64,000 nt of DNA from Gemmatimonadota bacterium (lineage in GTDB: Bacteria > Gemmatimonadota > Gemmatimonadetes > Gemmatimonadales > Gemmatimonadaceae): assembly GCA_021324775.1 (NCBI GenBank), contig JAJPIM010000045.1, positions 186,001-250,000 of the forward strand. Direction: 5' to 3'. Made by a program: the position numbers and the translations under genes. A model generated the notes under the pieces. The model saw only the letters and a list, made by a program, of their open reading frames with translations. It had not been told where the DNA came from and made no database searches. Of the stretch, positions 50,569-58,943 are shown piece by piece. Numbering within the stretch: the first letter of the stretch is position 1; every line of letters starts with the position of its first letter.

Positions 50569-51942
50569 TTAGGCTCGATCCGCCGCCGCGGCCGAACCGG
50601 TCACGCCACCGCCGCCGGGCGGCGAACGCCGGCGCCACATGTAGAACGCCGGAGCCCCGAGGAGCACAATCCCGAGTCCGATCGCCGCCCTGAGCGGTTG
50701 CCCGAACATCGTGTTGATCACCAGCGCGAATGCCGACAGAACGAACAGCCCGGGTGTGACCGGATAGCCAGGTACGCGGAATGGACGCGCGACGCCGGGC
50801 CGATGCCGGCGGTACCAGAACACGCCGAGGGCACCGAGTCCGTAGAAGATCCAGCCGCTGAAGATGACGTACGTGAGCAGTTGCTCGTAGGTCCCGGTCG
50901 CTGCCAGCACCATCGCCCATGCCGCACTGGTCAGGATCGCGAAAGCCGGTGTGCCGAAACGCGGATGGACTTCGGCGAGGCGCCGGAAGAAGACTCCGTC
51001 GCGGGCCATGGCGTAGAACACACGCGGCGCGGTGAGTATCACGCTGTTCAGCGCGCTGAGCACCGCGATTTCCGCCACGATCGCGATCGCGCGGCCGGCG
51101 GTTTCGCCAAACGCCGCGCCGACGGCGTCCGCGGCGACGCGATCGGACTGTGCGACACCGGTTCCGCCCAGCACCCGGATATAGGCGATGTTGGCAAGCA
51201 AATACAGCGCAACGACACCTGCGGTGCCGATGACGATGCCGCGCGGAAAGGTCCGCTGCGGATCTTTGGCTTCGCCGGCCGAGAAGGTGACGTACTGCCA
51301 GCCCTCGTAAGCCCAGAGCGTCGCGATCATCGCCAATCCCGCCGCGGAAAACACCGCCAGACCGGTCATCGGCGGAGGCGCGGCCGGAACGACGGCGCCG
51401 GGTGCGCGGCCGACCACGAGCAGCCCGACCGTCATGCCGGCGATCGCCACGATCTTGGTCACGGTCATCCACGTCGTCACGGTGACGCTCTGGCGGGTGC
51501 CGCGCACGTTGAGGAGGGCGCAGACCACGATCACCACCAGCGGAACAACGTGGGTCGCGAGTCCGTTGAGCGGGACCAATTTGCCAAGGTAGAGCGTGGA
51601 GGCGACCGCTAGCGTCGCGACCGATCCGCTCCCGATCACGAAGAACAGCGTCCACCCGTACAGGAACGCGGGCAACGGCCCGAACGCGTCCCGGATGTAT
51701 ACGTACAGCCCGCCGGCCTCCGGCTGCATCGCGCCCAGCTCTCCGTAGGTGAGCGCGCCCAGCAGTGACAGGACGCCTCCGATGACCCAGACCGTGAGCG
51801 CGACAGCGACGCTCGCTCCAACTTCGCGCAGCACGGTCCCGGGGATAATGAAAACCCCCGAGCCGATGACCGTCCCCAATACGATCGCGATCAGGTCCCG
51901 CAAACTGAGAACGCGCGCCAGCGATGACGGGCGGTCGTTCAT
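50569..51942 (-). CDS. APC-family amino acid permease
   Basis: This 457-aa transporter has about 12 helices. VLGTVIGSGVFIIPGTV in helix 1, MQPEAGGLYVYIRDAFG and LWAYEGWQYVTFSAGE are LAT/APC signatures. Start ATG at 51942. It is divergent (77-nt gap) from the RidA-led catabolic operon, so it probably imports the amino-acid-like substrate of that pathway. Confidence 0.88.
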   Translation of the reverse strand: MNDRPSSLARVLSLRDLIAIVLGTVIGSGVFIIPGTVLREVGASVAVALTVWVIGGVLSLLGALTYGELGAMQPEAGGLYVYIRDAFGPLPAFLYGWTLFFVIGSGSVATLAVASTLYLGKLVPLNGLATHVVPLVVIVVCALLNVRGTRQSVTVTTWMTVTKIVAIAGMTVGLLVVGRAPGAVVPAAPPPMTGLAVFSAAGLAMIATLWAYEGWQYVTFSAGEAKDPQRTFPRGIVIGTAGVVALYLLANIAYIRVLGGTGVAQSDRVAADAVGAAFGETAGRAIAIVAEIAVLSALNSVILTAPRVFYAMARDGVFFRRLAEVHPRFGTPAFAILTSAAWAMVLAATGTYEQLLTYVIFSGWIFYGLGALGVFWYRRHRPGVARPFRVPGYPVTPGLFVLSAFALVINTMFGQPLRAAIGLGIVLLGAPAFYMWRRRSPPGGGGVTGSAAAADRA

Positions 51943-52019
51943 CGCTCGGCCCTGCGGGCAGCGAGCTGCATGGGACTCCATATTTGGGTTTGGCTTCAAC
52001 CACGGGAGACACGACGATA

Positions 52020-52406
52020 ATGCGTCAGGCCATCATGGTGGAAGGTGCCGCTCGTCCGGGCGGCTGTTATTCGCACGCGGTCGTTGCAAATGGATTCATC
52101 TATGTCGCGGGCCAGGGACCCGCACACCCCGGGACCGGGGCTGTTCCCGATGCGTTCGCCGCGCAGGTCCGCCAGACGCTGGAGAATCTGCAGTTCGTGC
52201 TCCGCGGGACCGGCGCCAGTCTGGCCGACGTCGTGAAGGTGAACACCTACCTGAGCGACGTGACGCGCTTCGCCGAATACGACGCGATTTACCGTGAGTT
52301 CTTTCCCAAGGAACCACCGGCACGCACGACGATCGGCTGCCAGTTGAAGAGCATTCAGGTCGAGATCGACTGCGTCGCGGTGGCACCAGCCAAGCCGGCC
52401 CGATAG
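52020..52406 (+). CDS. RidA-family enamine/imine deaminase
   Basis: This 128-aa YjgF/YER057c/UK114 trimeric protein hydrolyses reactive enamines or imines made by PLP enzymes and amino-acid oxidases. The family signatures are VANGFIYVAGQGPAHPGTG, RQTLENLQFVLRGTGASLADVVKVNTYLSD and the C-terminal PPARTTIGCQLK, with the catalytic Arg. The operon includes enzymes expected to form imino acids. Start ATG at 52020. Confidence 0.9.
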   Translation: MRQAIMVEGAARPGGCYSHAVVANGFIYVAGQGPAHPGTGAVPDAFAAQVRQTLENLQFVLRGTGASLADVVKVNTYLSDVTRFAEYDAIYREFFPKEPPARTTIGCQLKSIQVEIDCVAVAPAKPAR

Positions 52407-52415
52407 CCGGTCCGC

Positions 52416-53288
52416 ATGATCGGCGTGGACTGGGGAATCAGCAGCATGCGGGCCTACCGCCTGCACGGCGGGCGGGTGTCCGATCGCCGCGAGCAGCCGG
52501 CCGGCATCCTCACGGTGCCGGACGGCCGCTTCGAGCAGACGCTGCGCGAGTGCGTCGGCCAATGGCTGGCGGACGGTGAGGACCGCGTGTTGCTCTCGGG
52601 AATGATCGGCAGCCGCCAGGGATGGAGGGAATCCAGGACAGTCGCGTGCCCCGCCGGGATTGCCGATCTCGCAGCCGCCCTCACCACCGTGCCGTTCGAC
52701 GGCGCGGCCGTGCGGATCGTCCCCGGCATCGCGACTACCGATGCCGACGGCATCCCCGAGTTCATGCGAGGCGAAGAGACACAGATCATGGGAACGGACA
52801 TCGGCACCGGCGTGGCGTGCCTCCCGGGCAGCCACAGCAAGTGGGCCACGATGGCGGAGGGGCGCATCGTCGCATTCGCGACCTACATGACCGGTGAAGC
52901 GTTCGCCGCGATTCGCGACCACACGATCTTGTCCCGCCAGATTCGCGACCGGGATGCGCAGCCCTGTGACGACGTGTTCGACGCCGGCGTAGCGCGGTCC
53001 GCCGAGTCCGGAGGCTTGCTCCACCACCTCTTCGGCGTGCGGTCGCTCGGGCTCGCGGGCTTGATGGCGGACGCGGAGGCCGGACTGTACCTGTCGGGAC
53101 TCATGATCGGACACGAGGTGCGTGCAGCACTGCAGTCGGCCGGCACGGTATCGGTGATCGGCTCGCCTGCCCTGTCCGCGCTCTATGTGCGAGCAATCGT
53201 GGCGTGCGGCGGCACCGCGCGCCTCGCAGATCCGGACGCCGCGGCGCCAGGACTCGCGATGATCGGGGAGCAGGCCGCATGGAACTGA
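52416..53288 (+). CDS. dgoK: 2-dehydro-3-deoxygalactonokinase
   Basis: This 290-aa member of COG3734 opens with the phosphate-1 motif MIGVDWGISSMRAYRL (Asp/Gly of the ASKHA fold). It continues with GMIGSRQGWRE and LPGSHSKWATMAEGRI, which are typical of DgoK. It phosphorylates 2-keto-3-deoxygalactonate in the De Ley-Doudoroff pathway. The next gene is the cognate aldolase, overlapping by 10 nt. Start ATG at 52416, 9 nt after ridA. Confidence 0.88.
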   Translation: MIGVDWGISSMRAYRLHGGRVSDRREQPAGILTVPDGRFEQTLRECVGQWLADGEDRVLLSGMIGSRQGWRESRTVACPAGIADLAAALTTVPFDGAAVRIVPGIATTDADGIPEFMRGEETQIMGTDIGTGVACLPGSHSKWATMAEGRIVAFATYMTGEAFAAIRDHTILSRQIRDRDAQPCDDVFDAGVARSAESGGLLHHLFGVRSLGLAGLMADAEAGLYLSGLMIGHEVRAALQSAGTVSVIGSPALSALYVRAIVACGGTARLADPDAAAPGLAMIGEQAAWN

Positions 53289-53917
53289 TATCGTGGTTCC
53301 GGCGCTGCCCTATCGTGGCCGTCCTGCGGGGCGTGCAGCCCGGCGAGTCGGAGGCGATCGTCGGGGCACTGGACGCATCGGGCATGGTGATCGCGGAGGT
53401 CCCGATGAACTCGCCAGACCCGCTCGGCAGCATCCGCCGGCTCCATGCGCGCTTCGGCGAACGCATGCTGATCGGCGCGGGCACGGTCATGCGCACGGCG
53501 CAGGTCGATGAGATCGCGCAGGCCGGAGGCCGGCTGATCGTCACCCCGCACGCGGATCCCGCGATCGTGCGGGCTGCGCGGGACGCGGGCCTGTATGCGA
53601 TGCCCGGTTTCTTCACGCCCGCCGAGGCGTTTGCGATGCTGGACGCGGGTGCGCACGCGCTCAAGATGTTTCCAGCCGAAGCGGCCAGTCCCCGCGTGCT
53701 CAAGGCCCTGCGCGCGGTGTTGCCCGCGAGTGCGCACGTTGTGCCCGTGGGCGGCATCGATGCACGCAACCTCGGGCCATGGCTGGCCGCCGGGGCGAGC
53801 GCAGTCGGCGTCGGCTCGTCGCTGTACCGGCCTGGCGATGACGCGGCAACGGTCGCGGGCCACGCACGGTCGCTGGTCGCGGCGGTTGCCGCTGCCCGTG
53901 CGGTGGCGCAATGCTGA
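53279..53917 (+). CDS. dgoA: 2-dehydro-3-deoxy-6-phosphogalactonate aldolase
   Basis: This 212-aa KDPG/KDPGal aldolase-family TIM barrel has VAVLRGVQPGES, EVPMNSPDPLGSI, IGAGTVM, PGFFTPAEAF and ALKMFPAE with the Schiff-base Lys129. EVPMNSP and the kinase partner point to the DgoA (galactonate) rather than the Eda (gluconate) form. Products are pyruvate and glyceraldehyde-3-phosphate. Start ATG at 53279, overlapping dgoK. Confidence 0.9.
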   Translation: MELISWFRRCPIVAVLRGVQPGESEAIVGALDASGMVIAEVPMNSPDPLGSIRRLHARFGERMLIGAGTVMRTAQVDEIAQAGGRLIVTPHADPAIVRAARDAGLYAMPGFFTPAEAFAMLDAGAHALKMFPAEAASPRVLKALRAVLPASAHVVPVGGIDARNLGPWLAAGASAVGVGSSLYRPGDDAATVAGHARSLVAAVAAARAVAQC

Positions 53918-54030
53918 TGCGGCGTGCCGCTGCCGTTTCGCCCACGCGCTTGCGACGCTCGTTCGCACCCGCAATGATGAACAGTTGCGGGGCGGTTCGT
54001 TCGCCCACCACCGATGCACGAGGACTCCGC

Positions 54031-55368
54031 ATGGTTCGACCGCTTGGCTTGCTCATCGCGATCGCGGCCGTCGCGACCCCGGTACTCCGGGCGCAGTCCC
54101 CGGTTGATTCCGGCCTGATGTCGTATATCGCCGCGATCAAGGCGATCGACAATCACGCGCACCCGCTGTTGCCGGTCGTGCCGGGCGGCGCGCCCGACAC
54201 CGACTACGATGCCCTGCCGCTGGGCGCCATTCCGGCGTTTCCCCTTCCCGCCGGCCTGCGCGGAGACAACCCCGCCAATATCGCCGCGTGGCATGCACTC
54301 TACGGTTACCCGTTCGACGACACGAGCGCCGCGCACATCAAGACACTTCTCGAGCTGAAGGCGGGAGTTGCCCGCGATCGCGGCGACCGCGCTGCCGAGT
54401 GGGCGCTCGACCAGATGGGGACCGATGTCATGCTCGCCAACCGGGTCGCGATGGGCCGCGGGCTCGGGCCACCGAGGTTCCGCTGGGTCGCGTTCGTCGA
54501 CGCGCTGCTGTTGCCGCTCAACACCGCGCGCGAAGCGGCAGCGACCCCCGATACGCGGCCACTGTACCCGCGTGAAGAGCGGCTATTGCGCCGATATCTC
54601 ACCGCGCTATCGCAGTCCTCCCTGCCACCGACGCTCGACGGCTATGTGTCGTCCATCGTGACGCCGACGCTCGAGCGGATGAAGCGTGATGGAGCCGTCG
54701 CGGTGAAATTCGAAGCCGCGTATCTCCGGCCCCTCGACTTCGGCAACCCGCCCGCGGCGGCCGCGGCCGCCGTCTATGCGCGCTACGTGCATGGTGGACT
54801 GCCGGCGCACGCCGAATACCGGCTGCTCCAGGACTATCTGTTCCGCACGATCGCCCGCGAGGCTGGCCGGCTGGGACTGCCCGTCCACATCCACTGCATG
54901 TACCTCGCGGGCGGATTCTACCGGGTGAGCGGAAGCCGCCCGATGCAGCTCGAGGATGTGTTCAACGATCCGGCCCTGCGGCACACGACGTTCGTGCTGC
55001 TTCACGGTGGCTGGCCGTTCGTGGGTGAGACGCTCGCGATGATCGGTAAACCCAACGTCTATGCCGATTTCTCGCTGATGACCGGGGTACTGTCGCCGCA
55101 TACGCTGGCCGGCGTGCTGCGCGAGTGGCTCGAGGAGTATCCTGAGAAGGTGTTGTATGGCAGCGATGCTTTCGCCGACCATAACGACGATCCGGTCGGC
55201 TGGGCCGACGAGGGCTGGGTGTCCGCACGCACGGGCCGCCGCGCACTGGCGAACGCCCTCACGGCAATGATGCGCGATGGAGACATCACCCGGGAGCGGG
55301 CACAAGAGATTGCGCGGATGGTCCTCCGGACCAACGCTGGCTCCCTCTACGGCATCGGCACGCCGTGA
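54031..55368 (+). CDS. Secreted amidohydrolase-family protein
   Basis: This 445-aa protein has a signal peptide (MVRPLGLLIAIAAVATPVLRAQ). The mature protein carries the metal-binding HxH (AIDNHAHPLLPV), AVKFEAAYLRPL (a Lys position), HIHCMY and GSDAFADHND, which give the ligand set of the amidohydrolase_2 group. It ends RMVLRTNAGSLYGIG, as such proteins usually do. It sits inside the dgo/hydroxyproline operon, 113 nt after dgoA. It may release the operon's substrate outside the cytoplasm, but this is inference. Its stop overlaps the epimerase start (GTGA). Confidence 0.82.
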   Translation: MVRPLGLLIAIAAVATPVLRAQSPVDSGLMSYIAAIKAIDNHAHPLLPVVPGGAPDTDYDALPLGAIPAFPLPAGLRGDNPANIAAWHALYGYPFDDTSAAHIKTLLELKAGVARDRGDRAAEWALDQMGTDVMLANRVAMGRGLGPPRFRWVAFVDALLLPLNTAREAAATPDTRPLYPREERLLRRYLTALSQSSLPPTLDGYVSSIVTPTLERMKRDGAVAVKFEAAYLRPLDFGNPPAAAAAAVYARYVHGGLPAHAEYRLLQDYLFRTIAREAGRLGLPVHIHCMYLAGGFYRVSGSRPMQLEDVFNDPALRHTTFVLLHGGWPFVGETLAMIGKPNVYADFSLMTGVLSPHTLAGVLREWLEEYPEKVLYGSDAFADHNDDPVGWADEGWVSARTGRRALANALTAMMRDGDITRERAQEIARMVLRTNAGSLYGIGTP

Positions 55369-56381
55369 CACGAGAGCAGTCCGAGACGGACGTAAGCCTG
55401 TCGGTCGTCGACTCGCACACCGAGGGCGAACCGACCCGCGTGATTCTGGATGGGTGGCCGGCTCTCCACGGCCGGACGATGGCCGAACGCCAGCGCGATG
55501 TCAGCCTGCGCTTCGGTCACCTCCGGCGCGCGGTCATCGGCGAGCCCCGCGGGAGCGGGATCGCCGTCGGGGCGCTCGTCACGCCTCCTGTCGAACGCGG
55601 ATCGGTGTGCGGGGTCGTGTTCTTCAACGATGCCGGCCTCCTGGGGATGTGCGGGCACGGAACGATCGGATTGGTCCACACTCTCGCGCACCTGGGGGGC
55701 GTCAATGACCGCCGCGTTCGCATCGATACCCCCGTGGGCACGGTCGAAGCGACGCTGGAGGATGACGGTTCGGTCGCGATCGAGAACGTGCCGGCCCGCG
55801 TCCACGCCCTGGATGTCCGGGTCCGTGTCCCCGGGGCCGGATGGGTGGCCGGTGACGTGGCGTGGGGCGGGAACTGGTTTTTCCTGACGCACGGTGCGGA
55901 GGTTCATCTGGACACCGATACATCGTCTCGCACTGACTCGGCGGCGATCCCGCTCGACCTGTCCCACGCAGGACGGCTGATACAGCGAGCCACCGCGATT
56001 CGCGACGCGCTGAGTGCCGCGGGCATCCACGGGACGGAGGGGGCGATCATCGATCATGTCGAGATCGTCGGTCCGGCCGCGCGAGCCGATGCGGATGCGA
56101 GGAACTTCGTCCTGTGTCCGGGCAGCGCCTACGATCGCTCGCCCTGCGGCACCGGAACGTCGGCCGCGATGGCCGTCCGGCATGCCCGGGGACAGCTCGC
56201 GATCGGCGCACGGTGGCGACAGGAGAGCATCACGGGGACGGTGTTCACCGGGTGGCTGGCCCGGCGCGGCGACGACATCGTCCCTTTCGTTCAGGGACGC
56301 GCCTGGATTACTGGAGAAACTGTGCTGCGATTCCCGCCCGACGATCCGTTTCGATGGGGCATTCCCGAGGCTGCCGCCTGA
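55365..56381 (+). CDS. Proline racemase-family hydroxyproline 2-epimerase
   Basis: This 338-aa member of the proline racemase family keeps both catalytic cysteines: Cys96 in GMCGHGT and Cys261 in SPCGTGTSA. This argues for a racemase/epimerase rather than the Ser/Thr-containing dehydratase form. HTEGEPTRVILDGWP and PFVQGRAWITG are further family marks. trans-4-Hydroxy-L-proline 2-epimerase is the best guess from the neighbours. GTG start, coupled to the amidohydrolase; its stop overlaps the lyase start (TGATG). Confidence 0.88.
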   Translation: MTREQSETDVSLSVVDSHTEGEPTRVILDGWPALHGRTMAERQRDVSLRFGHLRRAVIGEPRGSGIAVGALVTPPVERGSVCGVVFFNDAGLLGMCGHGTIGLVHTLAHLGGVNDRRVRIDTPVGTVEATLEDDGSVAIENVPARVHALDVRVRVPGAGWVAGDVAWGGNWFFLTHGAEVHLDTDTSSRTDSAAIPLDLSHAGRLIQRATAIRDALSAAGIHGTEGAIIDHVEIVGPAARADADARNFVLCPGSAYDRSPCGTGTSAAMAVRHARGQLAIGARWRQESITGTVFTGWLARRGDDIVPFVQGRAWITGETVLRFPPDDPFRWGIPEAAA

Positions 56382-57280
56382 TGCGGGCCAATGACTGGCG
56401 CGGCGTCATGCCCGCGATCACGACACCTTTCGATGAGACGCTGGCGGTGGACCCGGCGGCGCTCGGCCAGCACGTCGATTGGCTCATCGGCGCCGGCTGC
56501 ACCGGCATCATCACGCTTGGCTCCCTCGGCGAGGCCCCTGCGCTGACGACGCTGGAAAAAGTGGACATCGTCCGCACCTGCGTTCGTGTGGCGCGCGGCC
56601 GGGTCCCAGTCGTGGCCGGGGTCTCTGCGTACGCCACTCCGGATGGGGTTGCGCTGGCGCGAGATTTCGCGGCCGCGGGCGCCGACGGTCTCATGGTATT
56701 GCCGCCGTACGTCTATCGCGGCGACCGCCGGGAAACCCGGGCGCATCTGAGCGCCGTGCTGGAGGCGACGCCTCTGTCCTGCATGCTCTACAACAATCCG
56801 ATCGCCTACGGCACCGACATCACGCCCGACGAGATCGGCGAGCTGGCGGCGAGCCACGCCAACCTGCACGCGGTCAAGGAATCGAGTGGCGATGTCCGCC
56901 GCGTGTCCGGGATCCAGGCGATGGTCGGCGACCGCTTGCGGATTCTGGCCGGCATGGACGACGCGATCGTGGAGAGCGTGGGCGTCGGTGCGGTGGGATG
57001 GATCGCGGGGCTGGTGAACGCGTTCCCGGCGGAGTCGGTCCGCCTGCTCGAGCTGGCGATGTCGGGCCGCCGCGCGAAGGCGGCCGCGCTCTATGCGTGG
57101 TTCCTCCCGCTGCTCCGCCTCGACACGGTCCCCAAGTTCGTGCAGCACATCAAGCTGGTGCAGCAGGAGATCGGACGGGGGCACGAGCGTGTGCGGCCAC
57201 CGCGCCTCGTGCTGCACGGCGCCGAGCGAGACGAGACGCTGCGGCTCATCCGGCACGCGGTAGCGACCCGGCCGGCCTGA
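56381..57280 (+). CDS. DHDPS-family lyase, possible pyrroline-hydroxycarboxylate deaminase
   Basis: This 299-aa class I aldolase-superfamily barrel has GCTGIITLGSLGEAPALT, YNNP with Tyr137 and VKESSGD with Schiff-base Lys166. In hydroxyproline degradation an enzyme of this family deaminates 1-pyrroline-4-hydroxy-2-carboxylate to 2-oxoglutarate semialdehyde. Coupling to the epimerase supports that reading, but other 2-keto-acid substrates are possible. Start ATG at 56381. Confidence 0.85.
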   Translation: MRANDWRGVMPAITTPFDETLAVDPAALGQHVDWLIGAGCTGIITLGSLGEAPALTTLEKVDIVRTCVRVARGRVPVVAGVSAYATPDGVALARDFAAAGADGLMVLPPYVYRGDRRETRAHLSAVLEATPLSCMLYNNPIAYGTDITPDEIGELAASHANLHAVKESSGDVRRVSGIQAMVGDRLRILAGMDDAIVESVGVGAVGWIAGLVNAFPAESVRLLELAMSGRRAKAAALYAWFLPLLRLDTVPKFVQHIKLVQQEIGRGHERVRPPRLVLHGAERDETLRLIRHAVATRPA

Positions 57281-57319
57281 CCGGCGATGGGATCGGGCCC
57301 GCGCTCCGGCTGGCGCCGA

Positions 57320-58801
57320 CTACGAGGCGTCGCCCGCGGCGGCCAACGCGGCCCGCGCCGCGTGGTAGCCGCACATCCCGTGTACGGCGCCGCCAGGCGG
57401 GGTGGACGCCGAGCAGATGAACATGCCCGGGACGCCGGTCGCGTAGGGCACGCGGCGCGGGACGGGCCGGAACATGATCTGGCCGAGCGTATTGGCGCCG
57501 CCACCGAGGTCGCCGCCCACGAGATTGGCGTCGTAGGCTTCGAGCCCCGCGGGGGACATCACGGAGCGCGCGGCAATCACGTCGCGGAACCCAGGCGCGA
57601 AGCGCTCGATCTGCGCTTCGATGCGAGGCACCATGTCGGTGTCCGATCCGTTCGGGACGTGGCAGTAGCCCCATGCCGTGTGGCACCCCGCCGGCGCCCG
57701 TGCCGGATCGAACAGCGACGGCTGCACGACCAGCACGAACGGCCGGTCGGCGTGCGTCCCGTGCCACGCGGCCGCTTCTGACACGACCATCTCGGCGAGC
57801 GAGCCGCTCACGTGCACGGTGGCCGCCTGCGCGACCATCGGGTCGCGCCACGGAATCGGCCCCGAAAGCGCCCAATCCACCTTGAACGCGCCCGGTCCGT
57901 AGCGGAACCGCGAGAGCGCGCCGCGCTCGCGCTCGCCCAGGCGGCCGGCCGCGACAGCGACGACCTGGCGCGGCGTCAGATCGAGCATCAGAACATCGGT
58001 CGGCGGCAGCTCGGTCAGCGACCGCACCCGCGCGCCGGTCACGACCGTCCCGCCGATCGATTCGAGATACGATACGAGGGCCCGCGAGATCGTCCCACTT
58101 CCGCCGCGCGGGATCGGCCAACCGACGGCGTGCGCGGCCGCACCCAGCACCACACCGAACGCCGCCGACCCGGCCCATGTCAGCGGCAGGATGCTGTGGG
58201 CGGCGAGTCCTCCGAACAGCGCCCGCGTACGCGCGCCGCTGAACGACGTGTTGGCGATCGTGAGCGCGGGCGGGAGCCCGTAGCGCGCGAAGCGCGCCAT
58301 GAGCACCGGATGGCGCGGCAACCGCACGGGCGCGGTCGGCGCCAGCAGGTCGTCGCAGAATGGCACCCAGTGTTCCGCGAACGGCTCCATCATCGCGCGG
58401 TATCGCCGGCCGTCTCGGCCATCCAGTCCGTCGGCGGTCTGCTGGAGGTCGCGGTAGAGGAGCACCGGCGGACCGTCGTCCATCACCTGCGCCATCGCCA
58501 CGGGCGGTTGGATCCACTCCACGCCGTGAGCCGCCAGCGGGACGCTCCGAAAGAACGGGGAGGACACCGCGAACGGGTGCACGGCCGATCCCATGTCGTG
58601 TAGATAACCCGGCAGGGTCAACGCCGCCGATCGGACTCCGCCCCCGGGCACATCGGCCGCCTCGCGCACGACGACCGACCAGCCGGCGCGCGCCATCTCG
58701 ATGGCAGCCGACAGTCCGTTGGGACCTGAGCCGACTACGATCGCGTGGCGCGCGCCGGCCTGAGCGCCGCCGCCGCGACTATCCGATCCGGCACTGGGCA
58801 T
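57320..58801 (-). CDS. FAD-dependent oxidoreductase, phytoene desaturase/PYROXD2-like
   Basis: This 493-aa flavoprotein has the dinucleotide fold AIVVGSGPNGLSAAIEMARAGWSVVVREA. It also has GGVRSAALTLPGYLHDMGSAVHPF, a second dinucleotide-fold Gly pair (WPIPRGGSGTISRAL) and C-terminal GMFICSASTPPGGAVHGMCGYHAA. This places it with PYROXD2/CrtI-like amine-oxidase-family proteins. The substrate is unknown and no carotenoid genes are near. Start ATG at 58801. It is convergent with the lyase gene. Confidence 0.85.
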   Translation of the reverse strand: MPSAGSDSRGGGAQAGARHAIVVGSGPNGLSAAIEMARAGWSVVVREAADVPGGGVRSAALTLPGYLHDMGSAVHPFAVSSPFFRSVPLAAHGVEWIQPPVAMAQVMDDGPPVLLYRDLQQTADGLDGRDGRRYRAMMEPFAEHWVPFCDDLLAPTAPVRLPRHPVLMARFARYGLPPALTIANTSFSGARTRALFGGLAAHSILPLTWAGSAAFGVVLGAAAHAVGWPIPRGGSGTISRALVSYLESIGGTVVTGARVRSLTELPPTDVLMLDLTPRQVVAVAAGRLGERERGALSRFRYGPGAFKVDWALSGPIPWRDPMVAQAATVHVSGSLAEMVVSEAAAWHGTHADRPFVLVVQPSLFDPARAPAGCHTAWGYCHVPNGSDTDMVPRIEAQIERFAPGFRDVIAARSVMSPAGLEAYDANLVGGDLGGGANTLGQIMFRPVPRRVPYATGVPGMFICSASTPPGGAVHGMCGYHAARAALAAAGDAS

Positions 58802-58943
58802 GTGTGGCCCTGCTGGCTGGCACGAAACCGCGATGACGCAGACCGGCGCGGCGCCCCGCCCCGGTATACGTCTCCTTCACTGGGCCTGATGATGGCGACT
58901 CGCGTCGCCCCCGCACAGGGCCTCTGATCGCGCCCGGCCGGCG

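Noticed and set aside
50117-52012. Long minus-strand open frame over the APC permease in a different phase (631 codons)
   Set aside because: Arg-rich, no recognisable motif; the permease in the other phase has clear APC signatures.
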